Origin: Rhizophagus sp. LPA8_4_AMF
Taxonomy: Eukaryota > Glomeromycota > Glomeromycetes > Glomerales > Glomeraceae
Assembly: GCA_021464525.1 (NCBI GenBank)
Contig: JADRCO010000867.1
Location: forward strand, 1 to 25,193
DNA: 25,193 nt
Direction of reading: 5' to 3'
Positions 1 to 11,100 of this stretch are shown here, one piece after another. The notes beneath the pieces are model-generated. The model made no database searches. It was not told the origin of the DNA and worked only from the letters and a program-made list of their open reading frames with translations. The position numbers and the translations under genes are program-made. How positions within the stretch are numbered: position 1 is the first letter of the stretch; each line of letters begins with the position of its first letter.

Positions 1-693
1 TATTATTAATGGTGACAAATAACAATTATCACCATATAGTGCTAAATAAATTTTTTCACCATATCGTGCCAAATAGATTTTATCTTTATTTTATCAGCAT
101 TTTGCTACAATAAAATTGTGTATAAATTGAATATTTAGGTTTTAAAAAATCATTGTACTTCACAAATATAAAAATAATATTCCATAAAATTTGTACAGCA
201 TACCCGTTATTTTTTTATGTTTAAAATATAATAATTTTGTTATAAATTGTCAAATAAAATTCTTTGATCATCATATATTTAAAAAATAAATTCATATATA
301 AAGATTTAAATACATAAACATTTCTTTTAAAAAAATAAAAATGGATGTTAAACGTTAAAATTTATATATTTTTCAATCAAAATTTTCAAGTCGTGAAACA
401 CTTGAAGGCATTGAAGAAAGAAAATGACAAAATATGACGGAAAAAATTAAAAAAGTTACAATGTGAAAACGAAAGAATTAAGAGTTCGGAAATAGTAATA
501 GGTTACTTGATATATCCTTTCATAATACGGAATCATTAACCAATGTTAGTTGTTATAGTTGTTAATGAATAATAAATACAGAAAATTATTTACCAGAATT
601 ATTATCGAAAAGTTAATATAATTTTATGGAATGACAATAATTTGATCGTCAATTATGTAAGTTTTTCTTTTGGAATAAAATTATGTACATTTT
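1..693. other. A+T-rich non-coding stretch
   Basis: No open frame with protein-like composition was seen on either strand. The stretch holds only a short 27-bp direct repeat near its left edge and runs into the target-site copy at 694-707 that borders the retro-insert. Confidence 0.6.
29..82. repeat. 27-bp direct repeat, two copies
   Basis: Two adjacent 27-bp units (29-55 and 56-82) both read TCACCATAT-GTGC-AAATA-ATTTT with a few differences. A preceding ATGGTGA at 10-16 is the inverse of TCACCAT at 29-35, so the left edge can also fold into a small hairpin. No function is evident. Confidence 0.45.
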
Positions 694-707
694 AATACTA
701 CGCATTA

Positions 708-1334
708 GTAACGCTCTCAATAATCATTTTGGTAAACGAGTAAAAGAGGAGAATAGAGAACAGGATGAGAAGAATATGAATGAGAAACGGGCGCAGAAGA
801 GTCCGAAGCAAAAGGAATACCAGAAGAAACGGGGAGTCGAAAGTAAGGACAACCGATCCTAAGTTAAAGTCACGTGATTTCACGTAAAAAATTTTTTTAC
901 TAACAAAAATATGGGATTTGGTTTTTCTGGTGATACTTTTCGTTTCATGATGTATTGTGTTTTTCTCTTATATGTATATTTGAATTAGAATTAGTTGGGA
1001 AATATAATTTGTTACAGGGAGTATCGATACGTGGATCAGTGGGGAATTTGATGCAATTTCGGTACTAGTGTAAGAATTGTAATAATTAATTCTAGTTAGG
1101 ATGGGTTTTCAGATTCATTTGGAGTTTAGTGTTTATTATATTTTATTTTTCTTTTTATTGTTAATATATTTACGGGAGATAAGTAAGTAACGTGTTTTAA
1201 GTAGTATAGTTTATACATAGTTATAGGGGTGTTAGTTTTACTGACGCTCCTAGGTGTTTTTATAATATGATAAGGGCGATCATGCCTATTTATATAATAA
1301 ACGCGTTACTATGGGTTAAAAAAAAAAAAAAAAA
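708..1334 (+). mobile_element. Retrocopied insert with poly(A) tail (5'-truncated LINE or processed transcript)
   Basis: The insert ends in a run of 17 A (1318-1334) and is bordered by the identical 14-mer AATACTACGCATTA at 694-707 and 1333-1346. That is the signature of target-primed reverse transcription. At its 5' edge a frame is already open (710-859, stop TAA 860-862). It encodes 50 very charged residues rich in K, E, R, N and Q, followed by about 455 bp resembling a 3' UTR. A mid-frame 5' start fits 5' truncation. I cannot tell a LINE 3' end from a retrocopied host mRNA because the coding remnant is too short to name. Identical flanking repeats and an intact tail suggest a fairly recent insertion. 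Confidence 0.7.
870..877. promoter_or_regulatory. TCACGTGA palindrome (bHLH-type site)
   Basis: This is a perfect 8-bp palindrome with a CACGTG core. It lies in the presumed 3' UTR of the retro-insert, just after its stop codon. It is one of five in the window, and any binding role is inferred. Confidence 0.3.
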
Positions 1335-1521
1335 TACTACGCATTATTAAACGAAAACCAATTTTGATCATTTGTTCCTTACTTTTTTTACAAATATGTT
1401 AAATTTATTAAATAAACAATATTAGGAATTTTAGTGGAAGATATTGTTCAATTCGATATTTATACAGTAAATATATATATATTGTCAAGCTTTTTCTTTC
1501 TTTTAATTGCTAATTTCCAAT

Positions 1522-1645
1522 GGCACGTGTTCTGGTCTTTTTTTGATTAATTACTAAAAATCACATGAAATATCCAATTGTCAGAATTTTCTCAGTTTCA
1601 CATGAGTATTCTCTGATCACATGAAATTATTTCTTGGTTCACATG
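1522..1645. promoter_or_regulatory. E-box cluster upstream of the lipase gene
   Basis: Four TCACATG motifs start at 1561, 1598, 1617 and 1639; three are full TCACATGA. A GCACGTGT lies near 1523. All are about 150-275 bp before the lipase ATG. CACATG and CACGTG are bHLH core sites. On the minus strand the copy at 1598 reads CATGTGAAA, close to the yeast Ino2/Ino4 element (CATGTGAAAT) that controls phospholipid genes. The clustering is seen; the lipid-regulatory reading is inference. Confidence 0.4.
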
Positions 1646-1797
1646 TAGATTAATATTAGCCGTCTATATTTGGAAATGTTCGCCGATCAAAAAACTTTTA
1701 AGTATATTAACAATTATGTAATGTTGATCCTGGGAAGTAATAAATACCCATAAAAGTTTGTTTTCGTAATAAAAAAAAAAAAAAAAAAATATTCGTC

Positions 1798-3567
1798 ATG
1801 AATGAAATGGAAGATAGAGAATTTTACTTATATTTTTTAAATGACTTATCTTACATTCCAAGACCATCAAAATGGATAGAATTTATTATGGAAAAACAAA
1901 TATTTTCATTACTTAAAACGACTTTAGAATATATTCGTTTTACTCATGTTATGGGCGGTCATATTTTATTATCTCTTTTTACAGATCTGACGCTTCCACT
2001 TAGTCAACCATTTAATTTTATAATCATGATCTTATCTTTTTTTATTACTTTCTTAATACTCTTTCCAGTGAATATTATTTTAGAAATTTTTAAGATGTTT
2101 AAAATATTCGAATTCGAACTTTATAAAGAGGATAAATGGAATCGTATGACTGCAAACAAAGGATTAGATGATATAAAAGATATTGTACAAAAAGGTCGTA
2201 TTGCATTAGGTTCCAACTATCATAGTTCAAAAGTCTTTAATCTCGATATGGTCGAAACTCTATTAATACTAAGCACCATCATCTACGACCAAAATGTTGA
2301 TAAAGTTCGTAAAGTTTATAAGAAATTAAAAACTCATGAGGATGATGACTTCGAAGATCTTATAGATGAATGTCGTGAAGCATATGAAGTTATCGATAAA
2401 AAAGCCAAAGATTTGAAGTTTAATTTTCTACCACTCTCGGAACTTAATTGTCCTGATTCTCTATTTGCTGGAATGTATTTGTCCGAACATAAAAATAATC
2501 AAGAGAATAATTTCATTGTTATAACATTTAAAGGTACATCACCAACAAATTTTACTGAGTGGTTAACAGATTTTCTTTTTATGCGAGTGGATGCAAGCCA
2601 ATTCGTGTTTGGAGAGATTCATAAAGGTTTTTATGATAATTTTTTCCCGAAAACTTTGGACGAAACTAAAGGAAGCTATCCTGCTAAACGAATGGTTGAG
2701 GCTATATGTAATATAGCAAAAAAAATGCATGAGAGAAACAAAAAGAAAGTTAACATTTGGATAACTGGACATTCACTTGGCGCGGCTTTGGCACAGGTTT
2801 TCTATGCAAGGTGAATTTTTTATCTCAGATTTTAAATTCAAGTCAAAAATTTTTGATATTAAATTTTTTTTTTTTTACTACTTTTGTTTTTCAGGCTTAT
2901 AAAGATTGGTACTCTTCCAGAATACTGTGTGTTACGAGACGCTTATGTTTTTGCGGGACCAGCCGTAGGAGATAAAGATTTCGCATCTTCATTCAATGGC
3001 ATCTTTAACAAAAATTTTGAAGAAAGCAAAACGCTTTGGCGAATCGTTAATACCAATGACATTGTTACTAAAATGCCACCCCAACATTTGTACGGTCTAT
3101 TACGTCGATATATCACAAAAGATGACATCCTTAATTATTATAGTATCGGTTATAAAGTTCATCTCTTTCTAGATAACAATAAACCTAAAGGTATCGTATT
3201 TCGTGAAAAAAATCATGACGAAGAAGAAGAAGATAACTTGGGATCGATGGAGGACTTGTTGAGAAAAAAAATTATTGATGATAGGAAGGATTATGAAGAT
3301 AGTGAGATTACATTAAATAATGCTTTAAATGTTATTCTTGGTAAGCATAATATAGAATCCTATAATGATTATGATGAAAACCATTCATCGGATGATTGTA
3401 CTATGGATAAAATTGAATCCTTCATCCCAGGATATTTTCATAATCACTACCCTCATCGTTATTTTATGGCCATGGAGCGTTTGAGATCTGACAAGTTTGA
3501 ACTTGTAATAGGAGATTATAAGAATGTCATAGATAAAATATTAGCTGATGCTCATGTGATATTGTAA
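1798..3567 (+). CDS. Class 3 lipase, membrane-anchored, two exons
   Basis: A serine hydrolase of the fungal/plant lipase class 3 family (alpha/beta fold), expected to cleave acylglycerols or phospholipids at a membrane. Exon 1 is 1798-2810, the intron 2811-2894 (GTGAAT...TTTTTCAG, 84 nt) and exon 2 2895-3567, giving 561 residues; a codon is split across the junction and the frame reads cleanly through. About residues 50-100 hold one or two hydrophobic membrane segments. FKGTSP (244-249) matches the oxyanion-loop region. The nucleophile elbow GHSLG has Ser326. Asp393 in NTNDIV is the likely acid, and His520, 522 or 525 after PGYF the likely base. Residues 440-510 form an acidic, low-complexity insert. 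The ATG follows a 19-A tract (1771-1789) by 8 nt. An AATAAA lies 58 nt after the stop. Substrate is unknown; the fold and triad make the family call strong. Confidence 0.88.
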
Positions 3568-3624
3568 TAGGCTAGATCATATTAGGGTTTAACTTTGTAT
3601 TCTGTAAGAGATACTTGTATATTG

Positions 3625-3634
3625 AATAAATAAA
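3625..3634 (+). terminator. Polyadenylation signal of the lipase gene
   Basis: AATAAATAAA lies 58 nt after the lipase stop codon. This is the canonical eukaryotic signal at a usual distance; in such A+T-rich DNA the match alone is weak, so position carries the weight. Confidence 0.5.
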
Positions 3635-4186
3635 GAATTTTTTATATACCAGTTTATTATATATGTTGTGCGTGACTATTTACGAATTACGAAATTACGA
3701 GCATCAATATTAATATATGTTTGATAGTTTTTCTTGGTGTTTTTTTCGGAAATATTTATCGCATATAAAATCATAATTACTTGTTTTGTAGTGGTTGCCT
3801 CGAGCTATTTTGAAATTTTATTCTACATATACACAAATGATGAAAAACATCTCTAAAATATACCGCAATCAGATATTTTTCTATTAGGTTTTGAGCAATC
3901 TTTTTAAAAACATCGTCACAAATGTTCAAAACAGTAGATTTTTATTCATCTCAACCAATTAGAAATGTGATAAGCTATATAAAAGGCAAAATAATGAGAA
4001 GCGCTATAGAGTCAAACACAATTGGTCGGTGGTATGCGTTCAATAAATATGAAACTTGACCAATGAAATGTTCTGTTTTTCTATTTATTCTGTACGTAAG
4101 AATTATGTACAAAGACTATAAAATGGATAAACCAAGTTAGTATGCAGTAAGACTGATTAACTGAGAAATTTTTAAACGTAAAACAA

Positions 4187-4194
4187 TCACGTGA
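4187..4194. promoter_or_regulatory. TCACGTGA palindrome (bHLH-type site)
   Basis: A perfect 8-bp palindrome between two 3' gene ends, so it is not an obvious promoter element of either neighbour. It is one of five in the window. Confidence 0.3.
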
Positions 4195-4705
4195 TATTAT
4201 TCGTACGTAGTAACCTATTGAAATATTTTTTTTTTCTATTTTTACAATTATAAATATAAAAGCTTAATTGCTTATTAAAGATTGAGTATAAATTGACATT
4301 TTGATATAATACTTGTTATGCACCATTATATTGCTTCCCAGGAGATCGGAGTCTAGCCCTACAGTATAAATATTTCACGAATTGTGATCATCTGAACAAG
4401 CGATGATAAATTTGCCATAACGGTGCAATGTACTATAAACATAATCATCTGATACTGGTATATTACATGATTGGATTATACAACGTTAGCCATATGTACC
4501 AATAAACTCTGCATTCTTATTCGAGTAAAAGATAAATTATGGTTTAAAACTGATATGATTAAGATTGAGACGATTTGGAATTTATTATATAATTTATAAG
4601 TTTAATAATATTTATATCATTTTTAAAATATAATATTTAAATTACGTATAAATTTATTTATATAAAATACTTAATTATTTATTTAATACATTGAATAAAT
4701 TAAGT

Positions 4706-6061
4706 TTACAACACCAAATCACTACTGTAATTTTTAATTACCCCTTCTGATTTATATTTTTCTATCAAAACTTCTATATCTTCCGTTTGACGCTCAAATT
4801 GTAATATCATAGGATGTCTACCTTTCCAATTTTCAAAAAATAGTTCCAAAGAATCCAATTCAATTTGAGAAAAAGCAAATTTAAATTTAAATAAACTAGT
4901 TGGTGATGATCTTGTTAATATTCTAAATAAATTATTCAAATCAATCTCATCATAATCAAAAAGGTATAATTCATTCAAATATTGACATCTGATTAATAAT
5001 TCTTCTAATTCTGAAATACTACTATTTCTTAATACTAATTTAAGATACATAAGATTTTGACATTTTTGATAAATAGTCCGAATAATTTTTTTATTATTAG
5101 TTACATTATTACTAGTACTAGATTTCATACTTATATCAATAAGATTTCCACTCGTATTTTCAATTAAACTTATTAGAATATTCATTGGAACAAATTTAGT
5201 TTTTAAAATTTGTAAGAAAGGTAAGGACACATTCTTTAAATAATTATAAACCCTATGATCACCATTAAATTCCAATTCTAACGCTCTTAAATTAATAAAA
5301 GATGAAAGAAGATTTGTGACAGGTGGTTTAGTTATCTTAAAATATTGCATGGTATTCGCATGTTTAATCAACGAATTTTCTATAATATTATTAAATGATT
5401 CATGTCGTTTATAATAATCTAATAAACAAACATTAAATAAATTTTTTTGATTTTCAATTAATTTAACGATCCCATAATTATTATATTTTTCAAAAAATAT
5501 TTCCAATTCTTTAATTGATTTGCATATTTCTGTTAATCCATCCAAAATATAATTTTCTACACTAGCGTTACAATTAAGGAATTTAATTTCTGATAGACAA
5601 CTTTCAACTCCAGGAATAAGATGTATTGGAAAATTTAATTGATAAGGTAAATAAAGATGAGTAAATTTTGTATTTTCATTAATAAAAAGATTGATTATTT
5701 CATTTTCAATTATTATAATTTTAGATTCTTCATAAATATTATAAATTATCCTTTGAATTATATTTAAATTTAAATGTTTACAAAAATTAATATAATTAAA
5801 TAAAGGTCTTTGATATGAATTTATGATTATATTTTTTTGTTTTAAATTATTTTTTGATTCATTTGATAAATGTGAAATTATAACGTTTAATAATAATTTC
5901 TCTTTTCCTTTCTTTAAGAATTTCCATGGATTTTTCCATAAAATTGGAATAATTATTTCACAAAATTCTTTATTAATCGAAAGACATGAACAAAGAGTTT
6001 TTCCATCATCTCGTAATTCTTCGAATATTAAGCAAAGAATATCACTGTTCAATTTAGACAT
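4706..6061 (-). CDS. F-box/LRR-like protein, single exon, intact
   Basis: The frame gives 451 residues without a break. The first ~50 residues show an F-box: start MSKLNSDILCLIFEEL, then a DDGKTLCSCL stretch and IPILWKNPW, the order L..DIL..IF..L, then ..SCL..N, then ..LW. F-boxes bind Skp1 and recruit substrates to SCF ubiquitin ligases. The rest is Leu/Ile/Asn-rich with irregular spacing such as LRALEL and LNELYLFD, resembling the degenerate leucine-rich repeats of the large Glomeromycotina F-box families. The start is chosen because the F-box begins directly after it. Its A-rich leader (nine A directly upstream of the ATG on the minus strand) resembles those of other genes here. Two decayed relatives lie at 12985-13440 and 18527-19797 on the same strand. 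The substrate is unknown. Confidence 0.82.
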   Translation of the reverse strand: MSKLNSDILCLIFEELRDDGKTLCSCLSINKEFCEIIIPILWKNPWKFLKKGKEKLLLNVIISHLSNESKNNLKQKNIIINSYQRPLFNYINFCKHLNLNIIQRIIYNIYEESKIIIIENEIINLFINENTKFTHLYLPYQLNFPIHLIPGVESCLSEIKFLNCNASVENYILDGLTEICKSIKELEIFFEKYNNYGIVKLIENQKNLFNVCLLDYYKRHESFNNIIENSLIKHANTMQYFKITKPPVTNLLSSFINLRALELEFNGDHRVYNYLKNVSLPFLQILKTKFVPMNILISLIENTSGNLIDISMKSSTSNNVTNNKKIIRTIYQKCQNLMYLKLVLRNSSISELEELLIRCQYLNELYLFDYDEIDLNNLFRILTRSSPTSLFKFKFAFSQIELDSLELFFENWKGRHPMILQFERQTEDIEVLIEKYKSEGVIKNYSSDLVL

Positions 6062-6684
6062 TTTTTTTTATTTTTAATGTTTAAAAAAAATTAAAATTGG
6101 TTTTGGTTTAAAAGGGGCGCAAATTTTATTTAAATATTAAGTATTGTTGTACAGTACTTTGATTTACACGTATTTACGTATTACATTTTGAAAAAATTAT
6201 CCTGTTTTTATCCGGTTGATCAGGCGGTGATCTATGCAATTTCTACTTTTGGTTAGACGTATTTAAACACTTTTTTTTTTTTCCGTTCAAAACGTAAAAT
6301 TATTTTTTTCAGAAAAATGAATTTTAAAAATCACCAATAGAAATCGAATTTAATAAGTCAAATATCTCAAGTAAAAACGCCGTCCCGCAAACAACAAAAA
6401 AATTGTTCATAATATATGAATTATAAAAAGTAGCATAAAAGGAAGATTAGAACTTTGTGAATTACTAAAGACCCACAAAATTTCATTTGTAACGAAAAAA
6501 GATAGTTTATTAGCTAAGTAATAAAATGAATACATAATCCCAGATACAAAATCACTAAAAATTAATTATCTGTTCAAGATAAATATATAATAATATTATC
6601 AAGAATCGATCATTTGCCCAATAATCTTTTGAAAAATAAATTCTAAAGAAATTTATGATAGTCATTTAATTTGTCAATAAATCA

Positions 6685-6720
6685 TTATTACTTCTTATGC
6701 TAATAATAAGAAAGTAATAA
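6685..6720. repeat. Hairpin-forming inverted repeat
   Basis: Left arm TTATTACTTCTTAT and right arm ATAAGAAAGTAATAA pair with one bulged base around a 7-nt loop. It could be the remnant of a small foldback element or a chance A+T palindrome. No flanking duplication was recognised. Confidence 0.4.
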
Positions 6721-7169
6721 GAATATTTCTTTTTAAAAATTTATTTTATTTAAACAATTTTTAATTCTGTTTTTTAATAGATTGCGATCCTCAATTATTT
6801 GATTAATGCTGTTTAACTATTAATTCACCTTTTATTGTTATTTGTTTAATGGAAAAAGAGTGATCATATTCCTCTATAAAGTCAAAAATTTTGTAGAAAA
6901 TAAAGTTCACTTATCGATAAACTTTTTTACTGCGTCATTTAACTAACGGCCGCATTCCTGAATTCTGATCATCCAGGTCCGCAGTCATAGATTAGATTGA
7001 CCACGATTTCTGCAAATAATTACCTTAACCTCTTTATAGGGTCCTAGTTCCAGGTCATGTTACATAATAAATTTAACCATTTGTAATACAGCTCTAACTA
7101 ATAAAAATCTATACAAAACATAATTATTCAAATAAAAAAAAGAAATATTTATTTCGATTATATCACAGC

Positions 7170-7440
7170 ACTGACCTTGATTCAATTTAAAAGGTGAAAG
7201 AATGAAAAAAAATAGGGGAAAAAAATTTAGTAAAAAAAATAATTAGGAAAAAAAAAATATTGCTAAAGATAAAAATCGGAAAGAAAAGACGCTTACCGTG
7301 GTACCGCAGCATCGATCGATCCAGGTGAAAGAACAAAAAAAAATTAGCAAAAGAATAATTAGGAAAAAAATTATTATTAAAAATAAGGATCGAAAAAAAG
7401 GGGTTTACCGTAACATCGCAGCATCAATTTGATTACTGAT
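7170..7440 (+). repeat. Imperfect tandem duplication, purine-rich, unit ~110-130 bp
   Basis: Two units share the same order of landmarks. Each has AGGTGAAAGAA (7192 and 7323), then a run around AATTAGGAAAAAAA, then TTACCGT..YAYCGCAGCATC (7293-7313 and 7405-7425). The segment ACTGAYCTTGATTCAA before unit 1 reappears in altered form after unit 2. A third, weaker echo (GGTTACCGAGAT) lies near 7640. The plus strand here is strikingly A/G rich. Function unknown. Confidence 0.55.
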
Positions 7441-8125
7441 CTAGATTCAAGTCTAAAAATAATAATGCAATTTGTATAACAATAAAAAATATATGTGAAA
7501 TAGTATAGATTATAGAGGAAAAAACAATTTGTAAAAAATTCGGTTTAAAAATAACCAAATCGAAAAAAAAAAAATTCGAAAAAAAAATTTCGGTCTTAGG
7601 AAAAAGACAAAAGTTTTAAAAAAGAGTGAAAAAAAAGTCGGTTACCGAGATTTTAAAATAAAAAAAAAAATGGCCTAAAAACTATAAAGAGTTTATTTAA
7701 AATTACATATATTACAAAAATTAATGACGTAATAAAATTAAACTTTGTGTAATTAAAATTCCAACGATCGCTGTCTTTGTGCAACAAATTACAAATTCAA
7801 ATTCAAATTGTGCAATTTTTTTTTTAAAAAAAAATTACCATTAGTACAGTACATATAAAATCTGTACATTATGATTCTTATCGAGTACTCCGTAAAAAAA
7901 AAAGTTCATGTGATTATTTGTCCCCTTATATATAAGTTTGTTATTAATCTAGAACTGCCTATTACTGCATAATTGTTGTGTTGCGGAAAACATAAAGTCC
8001 AAATTTGGTCATGTGGCAATTTTTGAAAATTTGTGTTACCTCATTATAAATAAATTGTCTATTTAAAGCATGTTCTAATTATTGAGTAATATTGTAATTT
8101 AAATAAGATTTTTTACTTGGAAACC

Positions 8126-11100
8126 ATGACAGAAACAACTGAAAAAGATTCTAATACTTATATAGATTGGTTAGAAAGAGCAATATCAGAAAATTATATT
8201 AAATATTATGATTACGCTGAATTCACTAATAAAGAAGAACTAAGTAATGGTTCTTTTGGAACAGTTTTTCGTGTAAATCGGAAAGATTCTGATACTGTTA
8301 TGGCTCTAAAATATTCATTTAACTTAACTATTGGAGAAATCGTTAATGAGGTAAATTATTATTATAAACATTACAATAGTATTACAATAATGTATTTTTC
8401 TTAATATTATCATATCTATAATATTAGATAAAAATGCAACGTGAAGTTGATTATCATTCAAATATTATTCGATTTTATGGAATCTCAAAATTGGAAAACA
8501 AATATTTATTAGTTATGGAGTATGCTGATTGTGGATCATTACAATCCTATTTAAAAGAGAATTTTAATAAACTTGAATGGAATGATAAATATCAATTAGC
8601 GCTCCAACTCGCAAATGCTGTAGAATGTTTAAATAATGAAGGAATTATTCACTGTGATTTGGTAATGTAATAAATAATTTATTGAGTATTTTTTTTTTTT
8701 AATTATATCAATAAAGTTAAATAAACATTCTTAACATTCTTATAGCATGCGCAAAATGTGCTTGTACATCAAAATAAAATAAAGTTAGCGGACTTTGGTT
8801 TATCAAGAAAAATAACTGATATACCATATAATACATTAAATATCCTTGGTGTTGTTCCTTATATTGACCCAAAATATTTGAATAACATTAAAGATAAAAG
8901 CCAACCATATAAACTAAATGCAAAGTCTGATGTTTATAGTGTAGGAGTTCTTCTTTGGCAAATTTCAAGTGGACATAGACCTTTTTATGCTGAAAATGTA
9001 GAATATGATGCAAATTTGATCATGAATATTATAAAAGGACAAAGAGAAAAAATTGTCAAGGATACTCCTATTGAATATAGTAATTTATATAAAGGTAAAT
9101 ATTAAGTTATAATATGTTATTATATAATTAATTAAGAATATTAATTTATTTAATTTCTTTTAGCATGTTGGGAAGATGATCCAACTAAACGTCCTACTAT
9201 ACATCAAGTTATTAAATTTCTTAAACAAATAATTTTTGGAGAAAATAATGATGTGATTAATTCTTTGGAAAACAAAACAGAATCATTACAAGAAAATTAT
9301 TCTCAGTCAAATATACCTGATTTAGCATGCATGCTTAGTAATAATTCTATAGAATATATGTTAAGTAATAATTCTGAACTATATCTAAGTAAATTAATAC
9401 TAGACCATTTAAATAGTGAAGTTAACCTAGATATATTAAATCAAGCAGAAAAATTATTTTTAGAAATATTTTACATAACAGACGACATAAATATTCTTAT
9501 TGATAAGTTAATTATACTTTTGATTAAAACACAAGAAGAAGAAAATAGTATTAATGAGACAAAACATTTCATTAACCATTGTATATCTCTCTCAAATCAA
9601 ACTTCAAATGATATTTTTGAATGGCTTAAGGAAAATCAAACAAACTCATCTTACATTTTTTTTCTTGGATTTTTTTATTTTAATGAATTTACTTTAGAAG
9701 AAAAAAATGTTAAAAAAGCATTTAAATTAATTTTAAAAGCAGCAAAGGACGATTATCCTATTGCACAAGTGTATTTAAGTATATCTTATAGATATGGAAT
9801 TGGAACTGAAATTGATTATAGTTTAGCAATTTATTGGATAAAAAAAGCTGTAAATAATGGGAGTATTTTTGGACAGCTTTATCTTGCTGATTATTATGAA
9901 TACGGTATAGGAACTGACGTAGATCCAAATGAAGCTTTTTATTGGTATCAAATGTCAGCAAATAATAATAAGATTGCATTAATTTACTTAGGTAAGTGTT
10001 ATGAACTTGGAAAAGGAGTAGAAAAAAATGAAAGCAAAGCATTTGAAATATATACAAAATTATATAAAAAAGAAGACAAATATGGATATTTACAACTTGC
10101 GATATATTATTATTTTGGAGTTGGAACTAAAGTTAATAAATTAAAAGCATTTGAGTTATTTAATAAAGCAGCTGAAAAAGATCATTTGGTAGCTCAAAAT
10201 AATGTTGGATTATTATATGAATATGGTGAAGGAACAGAAAAAAACTTAGATAAAGCCATTTATTGGTACAATAAAGCAGCTGAAAAAGGAGAAATAGCAG
10301 CATTATATAATTTGGGTCAATGTTATAGATTAGGAAAAGGAATTGAGAAAGACGAAATTAAGGCTTTTGAATATTATGAAAAATCAGCTGAAAAAGATCA
10401 TTTGGATGCTCAACTTCAACTTGGATATTGTTATTATAAAGGGATTGGAGCTGACATTAATAAACCAAAAGCATTTGAATTATATAAAAAGGTAGCTGAA
10501 AAAGGACATAATATTGCACAAAATAATCTTGCACTATTATATGAATATGGGGAAGGAACAGAAATAGATTTAGGAAAGGCTATTTACTGGTATAATAAGG
10601 CAGCTGAAGATGGAAATGAGATGGCAAAATATAACTTAGGTCAATGTTATGAATTAGGTAAAGGAGTAGAAAAGGATGAAATTAAAGCCTTTTTATATTA
10701 TAAAAAGTTAGCTGAAGGGGGATATTTAAATTCTCAATTTCAACTTGGTTATTGCTATTTTAATGGAATTGGAACTGAAATTAATAAAATGAGAGCATTT
10801 GAATTATATGAAGAAGCAGCTGAAAAAGAACATATTATGGCTCAAAATAATCTTGGATTATTGTATGAATATGGTGAAGGAACAGAAAAGGACTTGGAAA
10901 AGGCTATTTATTGGTATAATAAAGCAGCTGAAAAAGGAGAAATAATAGCATTATACAATCTGGGTCAATGTTATAGATTAGGAGAAGGAGTTGAGAAGGA
11001 TGAAATTAAGGCTTTTGTATATTATGAAAAATCAGCTGAAAAAGAAGATTTGGATGCTCAATTTCAACTTGCATATTTTTATGAGAAAGGAATTGGAACT

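Larger units (their letters stand above)
3568..4705. other. Intergenic region between converging lipase and F-box genes
   Basis: No gene was seen. It carries the 3' ends of both flanking genes. On the minus strand AATAAA signals for the F-box gene lie at 4678-4683 and 4653-4658. ATTGGTC near 4022 and GACCAAT near 4059 form a weak inverted pair. A TCACGTGA palindrome sits at 4187-4194. Confidence 0.55.
6062..8125. other. Long intergenic region, shared upstream flank of divergent genes
   Basis: This separates the F-box gene (-) from the kinase gene (+) and should contain both promoters. No coding frame was supported. It holds a hairpin (6685-6720), the motif ATCCAGGTCCG (6971-6981) that recurs at 19991-20001, a purine-rich stretch with an imperfect tandem duplication (about 7170-7440) extending weakly to 7680, and a small inverted pair GTACAG/CTGTAC (7844-7867). 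Confidence 0.55.

Noticed and set aside
698-883. 61-codon hydrophobic frame on the minus strand
   Set aside because: It is the complement of the purine-rich, charged frame at 710-862 inside the retro-insert and crosses the insert edge, so the hydrophobic composition is a shadow.
8117-8125. Upstream TTG as start of the kinase gene
   Set aside because: A non-ATG start is not needed; the ATG at 8126 has a good context (ACCATGA) and keeps the whole kinase domain.
9758-10057. 99-codon minus-strand frame
   Set aside because: It lies wholly inside the Sel1 array and has no recognisable domain; it mirrors the repeat coding.
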